Origin: Candidatus Obscuribacter sp.
GTDB taxonomy: Bacteria; Cyanobacteriota; Vampirovibrionia; Obscuribacterales; Obscuribacteraceae
Assembly: GCA_016718315.1 (NCBI GenBank)
Contig: JADKDV010000001.1
Location: forward strand, 620,001 to 684,000
DNA: 64,000 nucleotides
Reading direction: 5' to 3'
Both the position numbers and the translations under genes were made by a program. The notes under the pieces are model-generated. The model was not told where the DNA came from. It saw nothing but the letters and a program-made list of their open reading frames with translations, and did no database searches. This document shows, piece after piece, positions 17,495 to 26,972 of the stretch. The stretch's first letter is position 1. The number at the start of each line of letters is the position of its first letter.

Positions 17495-19987
17495 ATGATG
17501 AGAGCGCCTCTCAAAAGCCGATATTTATTAATACTGGCTACACTGAGTCTGGCGCTCACATTTATCGCCTGGGGCAGTGCACTGACCACTGGTCTATTTA
17601 GCGAGGACGAAAACCACGTCCTCTTAGCTAACTACACCGTAAACGGTCACTGGCCAATTTTACTCGAGAGCTTCACCCAGCCATGGATGCAAGCCTGCCG
17701 CTCAGCCGCTTTTTACAGACCAGTGATTGATGTATCTCTGGTAATAGACGCACTCATTTATGGCAAAAATGTCTGGGGCTATCACCTCAGCAATTTGTTT
17801 TATCATGCGCTGACATCTTTTAACGTCGGTCTCATTGCCTATCTGTTATCCAGACAATGGCAGTACAAACGCGCTAACGAAGCAGGGCTTATGGCGTCGG
17901 CACTATTTGCTGTCAATCCACTGGCGCAAGAAATACTTGCCTGGGTAGTCTGCCGCTGCGATGGATTGAGTTTGATGTTTGGCAGTCTGAGCTTTGTCCT
18001 TTATCTACTCAACTACCAGAGTAAAAATCAAAAGCTGCTCAGTCTCTCACTTTTGAGCTTTATCCTGGCTATGGGTGCTAAAGAAACAGCCCTGATTTAT
18101 CCATTTATCATTTTGCTCCATGCACTAATTAGCGGTGCTGGACAAAAAATATCGACTACTCTGAGACAATCATCGGTAGCCGCTTACTTTGTTGTATTTG
18201 CTGTATTTATGGCGCTGCGCTTTTATTTTGTTGGTGGCTTTGGCAGCTATAGCTCATCGGTGGGGCAACTGCTCGACACATCAGTTATGGAGAGACTGGG
18301 CAATCTCGGCAACTGGCTGGCTTTAGCCTATCCGCTCAATGCCTCAGATCTAAATAACATAATGGAGTTATCCTGGGCCTTTGCCCTGGCTTTTGTCGCC
18401 CTTGCTATCGGTATTGCCAGCGGTGCCCTGCAAATTGCCCGGGGACAAAAGTCTGTCCTTACAAAAGTCTCAATCTTTAGCGTAGTCGGTCTATTAATGG
18501 CTCTTTTGCCATCCTATCAAATCCTCACTATGGAGCCAGGGCTAGCAAATACAAGAGCACTCTATACCCCTGCCTGTCTATTTTTGATACTGGTAGGGAC
18601 ACTTTTGAGTGCCACAAAAAACAAATCCGCAAGACGGCTCTGGCTTGTTTATTTTGCCTCTATATCGGCCCTGGCGGCCAGCCGTAATACCCTTGCCTGG
18701 ATCGATTGCACGGCGATGAATGAGAGTCTCAAAGCCAACGTCCAAAAGTTTATCCAGCAAAACCCGGAGAGCATTTTAAGTATTGCTAATGCTCCCTACA
18801 ACTATTGCGGCGGAGCGCCGCCTACAGATACATGGCAGACCAGAGTCACCGCTAGCGGTATCATGGGCGAGCTACCGGCCTTGCACAATGTTTCGACATC
18901 TACAAGTTATCTAGCCGTTCCAGATCTTATCAATCCTCAGCGTACACTGGAGCAGAGCCACTCTCAGGGAGGACGACTGGCCCTTGTGTTACCACCAGAA
19001 AGAGGTTTATTTAAGCTACTGGACACAAAAGTAACCGAGCAATACGGACAACCTCTCGACCTGGTATTTAAAGCTGAGCAGTTTATCGCTAGCACAAAGC
19101 CCAATAAGATGACTCTGCATTTTGATGCACCTCTGGCAAGTGCTGAGTTGAGGGAGCTTGAGACCAATCACCTCCTGCAAAGAGCCGAACTAGCAGAAGT
19201 GACATTGAGGCGCAAAGGCACTGGCTCCTCTCAAAACTCTACCGCCAGGATTGTCGAGCCACCAAGGCGTAACATCCTGCCGCAAAATGGACAAATGATC
19301 TTTTTTTGGCACAACGACTTGAGCAGTTGTATTGCCAGAGGAGCGGGCATTATTACCATACCGGATTTAAGTAATGACCTGGTGATTTATCGCTTCCCTC
19401 TATCGGATAGAGCCAGCTATCGGTGCGCTAGCACCAACTATGTAATCGAGCTATTTAACATCCCACAAGGCTATGACCTGGTCCAGGTGCGCCTCACTGA
19501 CGGACATCAATGTGTGCCGACAATAGAACCAAACTCTGCTGTTGCTCTACACGAAGCCCTCACATATGGTGCCACATCTATACATAAGGAGCCTCTTGTT
19601 TTTGACTATGACGCTAGCTCAGTAGATGGTGCAAGCTCAGTACAATTAGAAATCCTAGAATTAGACGCGGCAATACATCATCAAAAGATATCTTACTTTG
19701 ATGGCGAATTGAGCCACTCAGTAACTTTAAGCGAGCACCTGCCAGAGACAAAAGGTCAGTACATACTCGACCCATACAAACTAAAGGGCTACGGTCACTA
19801 TCAGCTGCGTATCCTGGCCTTAGATAAAAGCGGTAAACCAACAGGCTACGGCAGTATGCCTCGCGATGTCGCTTTTAGACCAGCGCTCCCGCCAGATAAG
19901 CCCACTCAGGACGATGAAATAAAGCGTCTTATTTTTGACAATCGACCACCCAGACTATCTGAGCGCTTTAAAAATCCGCTCCACTAG
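17495..19987 (+). CDS. Large membrane protein, GT-C glycosyltransferase-like
   Basis: 830 residues, starting directly after the previous stop (second ATG at 17498 possible). The N-terminal half (about residues 10-400) has about ten membrane helices and begins with an acidic loop SEDENHVLLANY after helix 1, the position of the catalytic Asp/Glu in GT-C enzymes; WGYHLSNLFYHALTSFNVG and the following LLSRQ resemble TMTC/PMT-type polyprenyl-dependent glycosyltransferases. The C-terminal half is a soluble, probably external domain with no recognised family. It may glycosylate exported proteins such as the Gly-rich protein encoded just upstream; that link is inference from the operon. Confidence 0.6.
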   Translation: MMRAPLKSRYLLILATLSLALTFIAWGSALTTGLFSEDENHVLLANYTVNGHWPILLESFTQPWMQACRSAAFYRPVIDVSLVIDALIYGKNVWGYHLSNLFYHALTSFNVGLIAYLLSRQWQYKRANEAGLMASALFAVNPLAQEILAWVVCRCDGLSLMFGSLSFVLYLLNYQSKNQKLLSLSLLSFILAMGAKETALIYPFIILLHALISGAGQKISTTLRQSSVAAYFVVFAVFMALRFYFVGGFGSYSSSVGQLLDTSVMERLGNLGNWLALAYPLNASDLNNIMELSWAFALAFVALAIGIASGALQIARGQKSVLTKVSIFSVVGLLMALLPSYQILTMEPGLANTRALYTPACLFLILVGTLLSATKNKSARRLWLVYFASISALAASRNTLAWIDCTAMNESLKANVQKFIQQNPESILSIANAPYNYCGGAPPTDTWQTRVTASGIMGELPALHNVSTSTSYLAVPDLINPQRTLEQSHSQGGRLALVLPPERGLFKLLDTKVTEQYGQPLDLVFKAEQFIASTKPNKMTLHFDAPLASAELRELETNHLLQRAELAEVTLRRKGTGSSQNSTARIVEPPRRNILPQNGQMIFFWHNDLSSCIARGAGIITIPDLSNDLVIYRFPLSDRASYRCASTNYVIELFNIPQGYDLVQVRLTDGHQCVPTIEPNSAVALHEALTYGATSIHKEPLVFDYDASSVDGASSVQLEILELDAAIHHQKISYFDGELSHSVTLSEHLPETKGQYILDPYKLKGYGHYQLRILALDKSGKPTGYGSMPRDVAFRPALPPDKPTQDDEIKRLIFDNRPPRLSERFKNPLH

Positions 19988-20587
19988 CTACTGAGCAGGA
20001 GCTGCTTCGCCTTCGACAGGTGCAGCACCACTAGCATCAGCAGGTGCCTTTGATACTGTATAGGTCTTGTTAAAAGTCTGAGTGCCGCTTTTGACATTGA
20101 GAGTGAGGCTGGTTATACCGGCTTTTTCAAAATAGTCTTTGACTGGCTCGACAATGGTATTGCGCTGATTGGGATCTGGTAATTCCAGGTCGCAAGTCAC
20201 TTCCACTGGTCCTTCAGTATTTTTATCTACTTCGGTACCCTCGCGTGTCCATTTGACTGTGCCTTTGCCGCCATTCTGGGCCAGGGCTTCATTTATTCTT
20301 TGATCAATGGTTTGACGGGCTTGGGTAAATGTAACTTTGTCCATGGGGTCTTCGACTTTAGGTGGGCGGTGCATCAACTGCCCCATACAACTGCTTTGAG
20401 CCATGACAATAAAACCAATGATGACAGCCATGATTGCCACCACAAATGGCATCACATTGACTGGAGGTTTGCGCGCTTCCGGTCCGAGCATTTTACTGAC
20501 GCTACGTCTTCTTTGTTTAGTGCCGCAAGAGGGGCAGACAACTTCGTGGTCATGCAGAGGCACTTTACAAGTAGAACAATCGTACAT
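19988..20587 (-). CDS. Zinc-ribbon membrane protein
   Basis: 199 residues. The N-terminal zinc ribbon uses Cys 4, 7, 18 and 21 (YDCSTCKVPL and VVCPSCGTKQ); a single membrane helix follows (about residues 45-65, VMPFVVAIMAVIIGFIVMA), then a soluble domain of about 110 residues and an Ala/Pro-rich tail. A cytoplasmic ribbon with an external domain is the likely topology. It ends next to the GT-C gene in convergent orientation and is the last gene of the ALDH-NanE-rhomboid run. Function unknown; the architecture recurs at 46810 and 54040. Confidence 0.6.
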   Translation of the reverse strand: MYDCSTCKVPLHDHEVVCPSCGTKQRRRSVSKMLGPEARKPPVNVMPFVVAIMAVIIGFIVMAQSSCMGQLMHRPPKVEDPMDKVTFTQARQTIDQRINEALAQNGGKGTVKWTREGTEVDKNTEGPVEVTCDLELPDPNQRNTIVEPVKDYFEKAGITSLTLNVKSGTQTFNKTYTVSKAPADASGAAPVEGEAAPAQ

Positions 20588-20644
20588 ATAAAACTCTCAG
20601 AGGGGCAATATAAATCTAACATCAAATTGCCAGCTATGGGGCAT

Positions 20645-22309
20645 TTAAATGAACTTCTGAGTTCCGTCCACTTCGCCTTCAAAGGCCTCGAGCCGGCGCG
20701 GGTCTCTCACCGCTGTAACCGCGCCCAGAGCCAGACCGGCCACCAGTCCGCCAAGATGAGCAAAGACTGCGATAAACGGGATAATTTGATCCAGCACCAC
20801 TTGAAATACTGTCATCCCCAACATAAAGCCAAGGTAGCGGCTACGCAGACCAGGTGGCAAAAATGTTTTGAGCCTGATAATAGCGACTGCACAGGCGGCA
20901 AATATTGCCTGAATAGCACCGGAGGCTCCTACTGCTAGATTTTGACTGAGTATTACGTGAGCCAGACCGCTCAATATCCCACCAACAAAAAATATGCCTA
21001 AAAATCTCGCTGAACCAAAAAGGTTTTCGGTGATGCGGCCAAAGATATAAAGAGCATAGATATTGGAGGCGATGTGCAAAATACTGGCGTGATAAAACAT
21101 GTAAGTGATTAAGCGCCAGTACTGTCCATCTTTGACAACTGTTTGATAGCTAGCGCCCAAAAGCTCAGGGTCGACATTGAGAGGGCTATCAAAGCCAAGC
21201 GGCATAAGGAAGCTATTGGACAGCAAAAATACAGCAAGACAAATAAAGCTAATCACATTGACGCAGGTACTATTGCGCGCGGGCGCTAGTATTTCCTGGA
21301 TAAAGGCAGCACGCTTAAACAAAAGCCAGATTTCATTTACCTGACTTGGGTTAGCTTTTGCCTTCATTGCACAATCATCGCTCAATGTCCCACTGGCTTG
21401 CTCAGCCAAAAGCGGATCCAACATCGCCCTGATGCGCTTGAGATAAAGACCTTGCGGTGTTTCGGCCAGAGCCTTTTCAAAAGTCTCTTTGGCCTTTAAG
21501 CGCTCACCGTTAACCAGATAAAGACGGCCCTGCCAGTAATCAATCATCACCGGTGGTGCTTTAGCTTTGACCGCTTCCATCACTTTAGTGAGATGATCAA
21601 AACTTTGTTGTGAGCCTGATAGTGCAAAATAGGGCATCAAATTGGTTGCCAATGTAGGCAAAGGATAAATGATCTCATCGAGATGCACAGCCTTTATACA
21701 GGCACTAGCCTGATCAAAATCCTGCAGCTCCAGGTAAGCGCGACTGGCCTGAAAGTGTGTAGAAGGACTGAGAAATTTTGGATTTTGACCAAAGCTCTCA
21801 TAGGTAGCCCTGGCATCTTGCCACTGCCAGAGGATACATTGACCAGCCAATCTATAACTATCTGGTGTGTTGGCGAGTTGTTTGGGCAGCTTACGGTAAG
21901 CTTTCCACTTATCCAGTAAAGCAAAGCCTTCACTGGCTTTGTCCTCCAAAAAGCTGGCATAGGCCAGATAAATATCTTGCCAAAATAGACCAGGGGTGCC
22001 CCAATTGAGCCAGGGATAGACTCGCGCCCAACTCTCTAGAGCAACACTATTGAGAGTATTAATGGCTTGAGCAGTGCGGTAATTTGTGATGATTGCTGGC
22101 ACATGAAAAAACAGAAAAAGACACCAGCCAATCCACAAAGCAAGCTGCGCGTCACCAAGCAATGCTGGCACGACAACGCCACTTATTACTATCAAAGGCT
22201 GCAAAATAGAAAGCAGCGCCCAGGGCAGAGGCTGCATCAATCTAATGCCCAGAGACAGACCAGACAGTATGAGCAAAAGCCAGAGTCTGTGGTCTTCTAA
22301 TAAAATCAT
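20645..22309 (-). CDS. Rhomboid intramembrane serine protease with N-terminal TPR-like region
   Basis: 554 residues. The N-terminal part has two membrane segments (about 8-75) and a TPR-like helical region (about 110-300: ARATYESFGQNPKFLS, RLKAKETFEKALAETPQG). The C-terminal part (about 350-545) is a six-helix rhomboid core: YHASILHIASNIYALYIFG, the catalytic Ser 463 in AVGASGAIQAIF and the catalytic His 518 in FAHLGGLVAG. Rhomboids cut membrane helices of client proteins. TPR fusion is known in some bacterial rhomboids. The start overlaps the nanE stop by 4 bp, so the genes are coupled. Substrates unknown. Confidence 0.85.
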   Translation of the reverse strand: MILLEDHRLWLLLILSGLSLGIRLMQPLPWALLSILQPLIVISGVVVPALLGDAQLALWIGWCLFLFFHVPAIITNYRTAQAINTLNSVALESWARVYPWLNWGTPGLFWQDIYLAYASFLEDKASEGFALLDKWKAYRKLPKQLANTPDSYRLAGQCILWQWQDARATYESFGQNPKFLSPSTHFQASRAYLELQDFDQASACIKAVHLDEIIYPLPTLATNLMPYFALSGSQQSFDHLTKVMEAVKAKAPPVMIDYWQGRLYLVNGERLKAKETFEKALAETPQGLYLKRIRAMLDPLLAEQASGTLSDDCAMKAKANPSQVNEIWLLFKRAAFIQEILAPARNSTCVNVISFICLAVFLLSNSFLMPLGFDSPLNVDPELLGASYQTVVKDGQYWRLITYMFYHASILHIASNIYALYIFGRITENLFGSARFLGIFFVGGILSGLAHVILSQNLAVGASGAIQAIFAACAVAIIRLKTFLPPGLRSRYLGFMLGMTVFQVVLDQIIPFIAVFAHLGGLVAGLALGAVTAVRDPRRLEAFEGEVDGTQKFI

Positions 22310-23136
22310 TTAGAGTTAGCTTTGCTGGCTGATCCCAGAGCGCCGGCATTTTTTGTTTTGAGATGAGCAGGGATAGCTTTGACAAAGCGCTCGGTAATAA
22401 GCTGTGGTCTGGTGATGGCAGAGCCTACGACCACTGCAAAAGCTCCGATTTCAAAAGCCTTTGTAATTTGCTCTGGGTGCCAAACCCGACCCTCTAAGAT
22501 CACGGGGACATCAAGCCGGTCTACAAATTGACGCAATAGCTCAAGACCGGGACCATGCTCTGGTGGCAGAGCCGTCTCAGCAGTGTAGCCAAATAGTGTG
22601 GTGGAGACGATATCGGCACCGCAGGCGGCGGCAGCCTCGCCTTCGGCAAAAGTAGCACAATCAGCCCAGACTGGTTTGTGCAAATCACGATGGATGCGTT
22701 CGATTGTCTCAGCTAGAGTCATATCATCGAGTCTGCGTCTACCTGTAGCATCAAGTGCGATGATATCAGCACCGGCATCGGCCAGCGCCCTGGCATCAGC
22801 AAAAGTAGCAGTGATATAGCTTGTGGTCAGTTTTTGATCTTCGGCAATATCAGCTTTTGTCAGACCGACTATGGGCAAATGCACTTTGTAGAGCGCGTCC
22901 ACTGCCTGTCTGACAAAAGCAATATTTTCTACACCCTCGAGCCTAAGCGCCCTGGCGCCGCCATTCAGTGCTGAGAGAGAGAGCGCCAGGATATGCTCAG
23001 GTTTGCACAGAGGCTCACCTTTAGATGCCTGACAGCTGACAATCAAATTACCCGAAAGCGCGTCAAATAAATGACTGTAGCTTTCATTGATTCTTACCAC
23101 GAGATTCCTTTCAACTGGTCCACTATTACTGGACAT
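22306..23136 (-). CDS. nanE: N-acetylmannosamine-6-phosphate 2-epimerase
   Basis: 276 residues. NanE converts ManNAc-6-phosphate to GlcNAc-6-phosphate in sialic acid or amino-sugar catabolism. Family features: LIVSCQASKGEPL near the N-terminus, GARALRLEGVENI, LPIVGLTKAD, the (beta/alpha)8 strand DIIALDATGRRR, VWADCATFAEG, ILEGRVWHPEQ and the phosphate-binding AVVVGSAITRP. No nanA, nanK or sialic acid transporter lies nearby; instead it sits between an aldehyde dehydrogenase (11-bp overlap) and a rhomboid protease (4-bp overlap). It may serve cell-wall amino-sugar recycling or another sugar phosphate. Family confident, role inferred. Confidence 0.85.
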   Translation of the reverse strand: MSSNSGPVERNLVVRINESYSHLFDALSGNLIVSCQASKGEPLCKPEHILALSLSALNGGARALRLEGVENIAFVRQAVDALYKVHLPIVGLTKADIAEDQKLTTSYITATFADARALADAGADIIALDATGRRRLDDMTLAETIERIHRDLHKPVWADCATFAEGEAAAACGADIVSTTLFGYTAETALPPEHGPGLELLRQFVDRLDVPVILEGRVWHPEQITKAFEIGAFAVVVGSAITRPQLITERFVKAIPAHLKTKNAGALGSASKANSK

Positions 23137-24574
23137 TAGGGTTGAGATTGAGACAGATAAACTTGGGCTGAGTCATCTCAGTCAAAGCATAACGTACTCC
23201 CTCAAGTCCAAGTCCTGACTCTTTGCGTCCGCCGTAGGGCATATGGTCTGCTCTAAATGTAGGACTATCGTTAACAATTACACCACCGGCATCGATACCA
23301 CGAGCAAGCTTAAATGCTACATCCATATTGGAGGTAAAGACAGCGGCTTGCAAACCGTATTTGGAGTCATTCATTTTAGCCAGAGCATCATCTATGGTGT
23401 CGTATTTCATTACAGATACAACTGGACCAAAGACTTCTTCACAGACCACATCCATCTTAGCTGTTGTATCAGCAAGTATAGCTGGCTCGACAATATTATT
23501 GCCTTTGCTGGCACCACCAGCCACCAGGGTCGCTCCCGCTTTTACAGCCTGACTGACCATATCTACAGTCTTGTCCACTGAGCTTTTGTCTATTAGTGGA
23601 CCGACATCAGTGCCATCGTCCATGGGGTCACCGACTTTGAGGTCGCTTACCAGATCTTTAAAGAGCTGCATAAATTTGTCATAGACACCGCTTTGCACAT
23701 AAACACGCTGTACCGAGATGCAAATTTGTCCAGCGTGGGCATAACCGCCACGGCATGCGGCTTTGGCCGCGGCTACCAGATCGGCGTCACTGTGCACCAC
23801 GATACCAGCATTACCACCAAGCTCCAGAATAACTCTAACACCAGGCCATACTTCGCCTCTCAGGCGCCAGCCGACTTCCTGGCTGCCAGTAAAAGTAAGC
23901 ACAGCAATACGCTTATCTTTAACCAGCGCATTGCCTTTAGCACCGCGGCAGGGAGTGACAATCAATGCCCCATCAGGCAGTCCCGCTTGCTTGAGTAGCT
24001 CAGCCAGCTTAAAGCTCGATACTGGCGTATTACTCGATGGCTTGAGCACTACTGTATTACCAGCAGCTAGAGCCGGTGCCAGTTTGTGGGCCACTAGATT
24101 GAGAGGGAAGTTAAAAGGAGTAACAGCAGCAACAACACCAACTGGCTCACGTAAAATCATACCGACTCGGGCTTCGTTGCCTGGCAGATTGTCCATGGCA
24201 AGCTGCTCGCCATCAAGACGCACAGCTTCACGGCTGGCGATCATAAAGGTATTGGCCGCGCGGCTTACTTCCAGCCTGGCGTCCTTAATCGGTTTACCGC
24301 CTTCTAAGGCGATTGTTTGAGCAAGATCCTCAAGATTGGCAGTGATAAGCTCAGAGGTCTTAGCCAGAATTGCCGAGCGCTTGTATGCTGGCATTACTTT
24401 CATGGTGCTATGAAAAGTCGCTTGAGAAAGCGTGAGGGCAGCATCAATCGCTTTTTCGTCAGCTTGACCGACACAGGCAAATACTTCGCCTGTATAGGGA
24501 CTCTTTACGTCAGCAAACTCTTTGGTATCAAAACCTTGTATGGACAGCGGATATTTGACAATGTCTTTGATCAT
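23126..24574 (-). CDS. NAD(P)-dependent aldehyde dehydrogenase
   Basis: 482 residues from the ATG at 24574 (a TTG at 24586 would add four). Class I/II ALDH fold: cofactor-site VTPFNFPLNLVAHKLAPALAAGN and LKPSSNTP, the general-base Glu in ILELGGNAG (about 251) and the catalytic Cys in YAHAGQICISVQR (about 285), then EEVFGPVVSV and the C-terminal MPYGGRKESGLG. It oxidises an aldehyde to the acid. The sequence type resembles lactaldehyde or glyceraldehyde-3-phosphate (GapN-like) dehydrogenases, but the substrate is not decided. First gene of a coupled run with nanE, rhomboid and the zinc-ribbon protein. Confidence 0.88.
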   Translation of the reverse strand: MIKDIVKYPLSIQGFDTKEFADVKSPYTGEVFACVGQADEKAIDAALTLSQATFHSTMKVMPAYKRSAILAKTSELITANLEDLAQTIALEGGKPIKDARLEVSRAANTFMIASREAVRLDGEQLAMDNLPGNEARVGMILREPVGVVAAVTPFNFPLNLVAHKLAPALAAGNTVVLKPSSNTPVSSFKLAELLKQAGLPDGALIVTPCRGAKGNALVKDKRIAVLTFTGSQEVGWRLRGEVWPGVRVILELGGNAGIVVHSDADLVAAAKAACRGGYAHAGQICISVQRVYVQSGVYDKFMQLFKDLVSDLKVGDPMDDGTDVGPLIDKSSVDKTVDMVSQAVKAGATLVAGGASKGNNIVEPAILADTTAKMDVVCEEVFGPVVSVMKYDTIDDALAKMNDSKYGLQAAVFTSNMDVAFKLARGIDAGGVIVNDSPTFRADHMPYGGRKESGLGLEGVRYALTEMTQPKFICLNLNPNVQ

Positions 24575-24864
24575 TTTAAAGTCCAATTGTTAATGAGGAT
24601 TTATATAGGGGAGTGAAAATTTTTCTGAGGTTTTCAAGACTACGCTCCAAACCCCGGTATATCAAGCGAGTATCTACTAACATTTGTAAGCGCTACTCAA
24701 TTGCCTGCAAATTATATCCAATTTGCCGCCCTGTCGGTCGCCCAGGCTTTCAAGAGGAACTACATCTAATAGAGTTTGGGTTAAGGGATGGTTATAAGCT
24801 GATGCTTTACAAGGGGTAGAGGTGGTAGACTTGCCGCCGGTTATAACTCATGGATCGCTATTAA

Positions 24865-26091
24865 GTGCCTAAAACATCCAGACTAAAAGCCAATTTGCCC
24901 GCCCTGGTCCTATCCTCGCTGCTGGCACTATCGGTAACCCAGACAAACGCCAGAGAAGTTGGTCACGGGCTTGCTCAGTCAAGCCAGGCAGCCCTGGCAG
25001 AAACCCAGTCCAACGGTTCTGAGGCTAAAAAGCGGTTGCTCCAGCAAGAGCGTCAAAAGCTGGAGAAAGAAAAGCGCGCCTATCACGAAAAAGCCCAGCA
25101 ATTGCGTAAAGTAGAGCGCAAAGCCGTGCAAAAGCTTTATGTCATCCAAAAACAACTAAACGAGACAACCGGTCAGCTCAGCCATACAAAAAACGCTGTA
25201 GCCGTTACCGAAAAGAAAGTAGTTGAAACAGAAAAGAAATTGAATTCAGTGCGCAGCACCGAAGGCAATTTGACCAGCTGTGCCAGCCGTCGTCTCAAAG
25301 AAATTTATCAGGGCGAGAGATTGTCCTTTGTAGAAATGCTCTTCCAGGTAGACAATCTCCAGACTTTGCTCGATAGACTCTACTATCAAGAACGTGTCGC
25401 TGAACAGGACCAGAAGCTAATTAAAGAGCTACGTGCCCGTGGCATGCAACTCTCTCAAAACAAAAATGCTCTGGATCAAAAGAAAAACGCACTGGGCGAA
25501 ATGGTCTCGCAGATAGCTCAAAAAGCCATGGCTATTGCCAAGGAAAAATTGAGCCAGCAACAAGTTGCCGAGCAATTGCGCAGCCAGAGAGCTTTTTACG
25601 AGCAAGCTGAGCGTGAGCTAGCCAACGAATCTAGCCGGCTCGAAAAACAAATCTTTATCATGGAAAACCACAACCGCAAACGTGGTGGACCAATCGCTGT
25701 TGGTAGCGGCAATATGTGCATGCCACTGAGAGCACCTGTGACGAGCCCATTTGGCTGGCGCAAACACCCTATCTTTGGCGTACGCAAGATGCACACCGGT
25801 ATCGACTTAGCCGGTCCTAACCGCTCTGCTATCCATGCGGCTGATGCTGGCAACGTGCTTTACACAGGCTGGTACGGTGGCTACGGCAAAGTCGTAATTG
25901 TTAGCCACGGCAACAATATGGCCACTCTCTATGCTCACCTTTCACGTGTGGCAGTGTCTGTTGGAGACAATGTCTCCAAAGGCGATGTTATTGCCTACGA
26001 GGGTACAACTGGATTTTCGACCGGTCCACACTTGCACTTCGAAGTACGTGTCAACGGCAAACCACAAAACCCACTTAGTTACGTGCGTTAG
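24865..26091 (+). CDS. EnvC-like murein hydrolase/activator with M23 (LytM) domain
   Basis: 408 residues, GTG start; signal peptide (ANLPALVLSSLLALSVTQTNA). A long coiled coil (about residues 45-275, rich in KLEKEKRAYHEKAQQLRKV-type heptads) precedes a LytM/M23 domain (about 285-408). The zinc ligands are intact: MHTGIDLAGP (His and Asp) and PHLHFEVRVNG (His 389 and 391), so it may be an active peptidoglycan endopeptidase and not only an amidase activator. Proteins of this architecture act in daughter-cell separation. It is a single-gene unit between divergent and convergent neighbours. Confidence 0.85.
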   Translation: MPKTSRLKANLPALVLSSLLALSVTQTNAREVGHGLAQSSQAALAETQSNGSEAKKRLLQQERQKLEKEKRAYHEKAQQLRKVERKAVQKLYVIQKQLNETTGQLSHTKNAVAVTEKKVVETEKKLNSVRSTEGNLTSCASRRLKEIYQGERLSFVEMLFQVDNLQTLLDRLYYQERVAEQDQKLIKELRARGMQLSQNKNALDQKKNALGEMVSQIAQKAMAIAKEKLSQQQVAEQLRSQRAFYEQAERELANESSRLEKQIFIMENHNRKRGGPIAVGSGNMCMPLRAPVTSPFGWRKHPIFGVRKMHTGIDLAGPNRSAIHAADAGNVLYTGWYGGYGKVVIVSHGNNMATLYAHLSRVAVSVGDNVSKGDVIAYEGTTGFSTGPHLHFEVRVNGKPQNPLSYVR

Positions 26092-26105
26092 TTAAAGCGC
26101 GTTAT

Positions 26106-26879
26106 TTACAGCACGTTGTAGCTATTAACCAGATCGCTTTTTTGTCTGGCTTCTACCAACCAGGCCTTTTCGACTGGCTTATTGAGCAACACTTCGTGAT
26201 AGTCGATTTGATTGACAAAGCGTCTTTCTTCGGTCTGAGCCTCTCTAAACTTGCGATACTCTTCCGCTGATACAGGATCCGCTTTTTTGAGTGCCTCATA
26301 CTGAGCTTCATTGACGCCGGGTGGTATCACTATCTCAACCCGCATACGCTTGAGGCAATTGTTTGACTTATCTACATAGAGGTCTTCAGTGGCTTTATTC
26401 CAGGTCTGACCTTTGAGCATGTAACACTCGACACCGTCAACAACCGCATCATCTAGCCTGCGCACATCCTGCAAACGCAATAGTGTGCGCATCTGGTTAC
26501 GCAATGTTGGCAGCATATAAGCGGCAACTGTCACCGAAGCCCCTTTGGAAAGCCCTGCTGAAGCTGTAATGGCGTGCTCCAGGCTCTGACTGATAACAGG
26601 GTCCGACTGACTGTAAAACTGCCTCTGGGTAGTCTTGCCATCGCACCAGAAGGCACTGACACGGTGACTGGCTTCTTGCTCTTCATTAGTTTTGACTGGA
26701 CTTTCCATCCATTCAAAGTACATTTTGTCAGGACGCTCAAAAATTGTTTTAAAGGCGACACGATGGCGGTAAGACTCGCTATCGCCATCACCAAAATGTC
26801 TGACGATACCGCGGTCGCAGTAGCTCTTACAATTGGCATAAGCCTGAGCCAGGCTAAACATGATGTCGGCAGCGTCCAT
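26106..26879 (-). CDS. LolA-like domain protein, function unknown
   Basis: 257 residues, ATG start with an in-frame stop upstream, so no signal peptide can be added. The order of strands and helices (YANCKSYCDRGIVRHF, then HRVAFKTIFERPDKMYFEWMES, then LKGQTWNKATEDLYVDKSNNCLKRMRVE) resembles LolA/LppX-type lipoprotein-carrier folds and DUF2092-like proteins, where a half-barrel binds lipid. Without an export signal a periplasmic role is doubtful. Assignment is tentative. Confidence 0.5.
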   Translation of the reverse strand: MDAADIMFSLAQAYANCKSYCDRGIVRHFGDGDSESYRHRVAFKTIFERPDKMYFEWMESPVKTNEEQEASHRVSAFWCDGKTTQRQFYSQSDPVISQSLEHAITASAGLSKGASVTVAAYMLPTLRNQMRTLLRLQDVRRLDDAVVDGVECYMLKGQTWNKATEDLYVDKSNNCLKRMRVEIVIPPGVNEAQYEALKKADPVSAEEYRKFREAQTEERRFVNQIDYHEVLLNKPVEKAWLVEARQKSDLVNSYNVL

Positions 26880-26972
26880 ATACTTACATCCGGTGGTACT
26901 GACTATATGTTAAACCAAATAATCTTCCATATGCTGCCCTGTATACTGTTTGCACTTCAGGACTAAACAATC

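Noticed and set aside
24613..24819. 68-residue open frame on the plus strand between the ALDH and M23 genes
   Set aside because: Arg/Lys-rich random-looking sequence with no ribosome binding site and no family pattern; the stretch is better read as promoter region for the two divergent genes.
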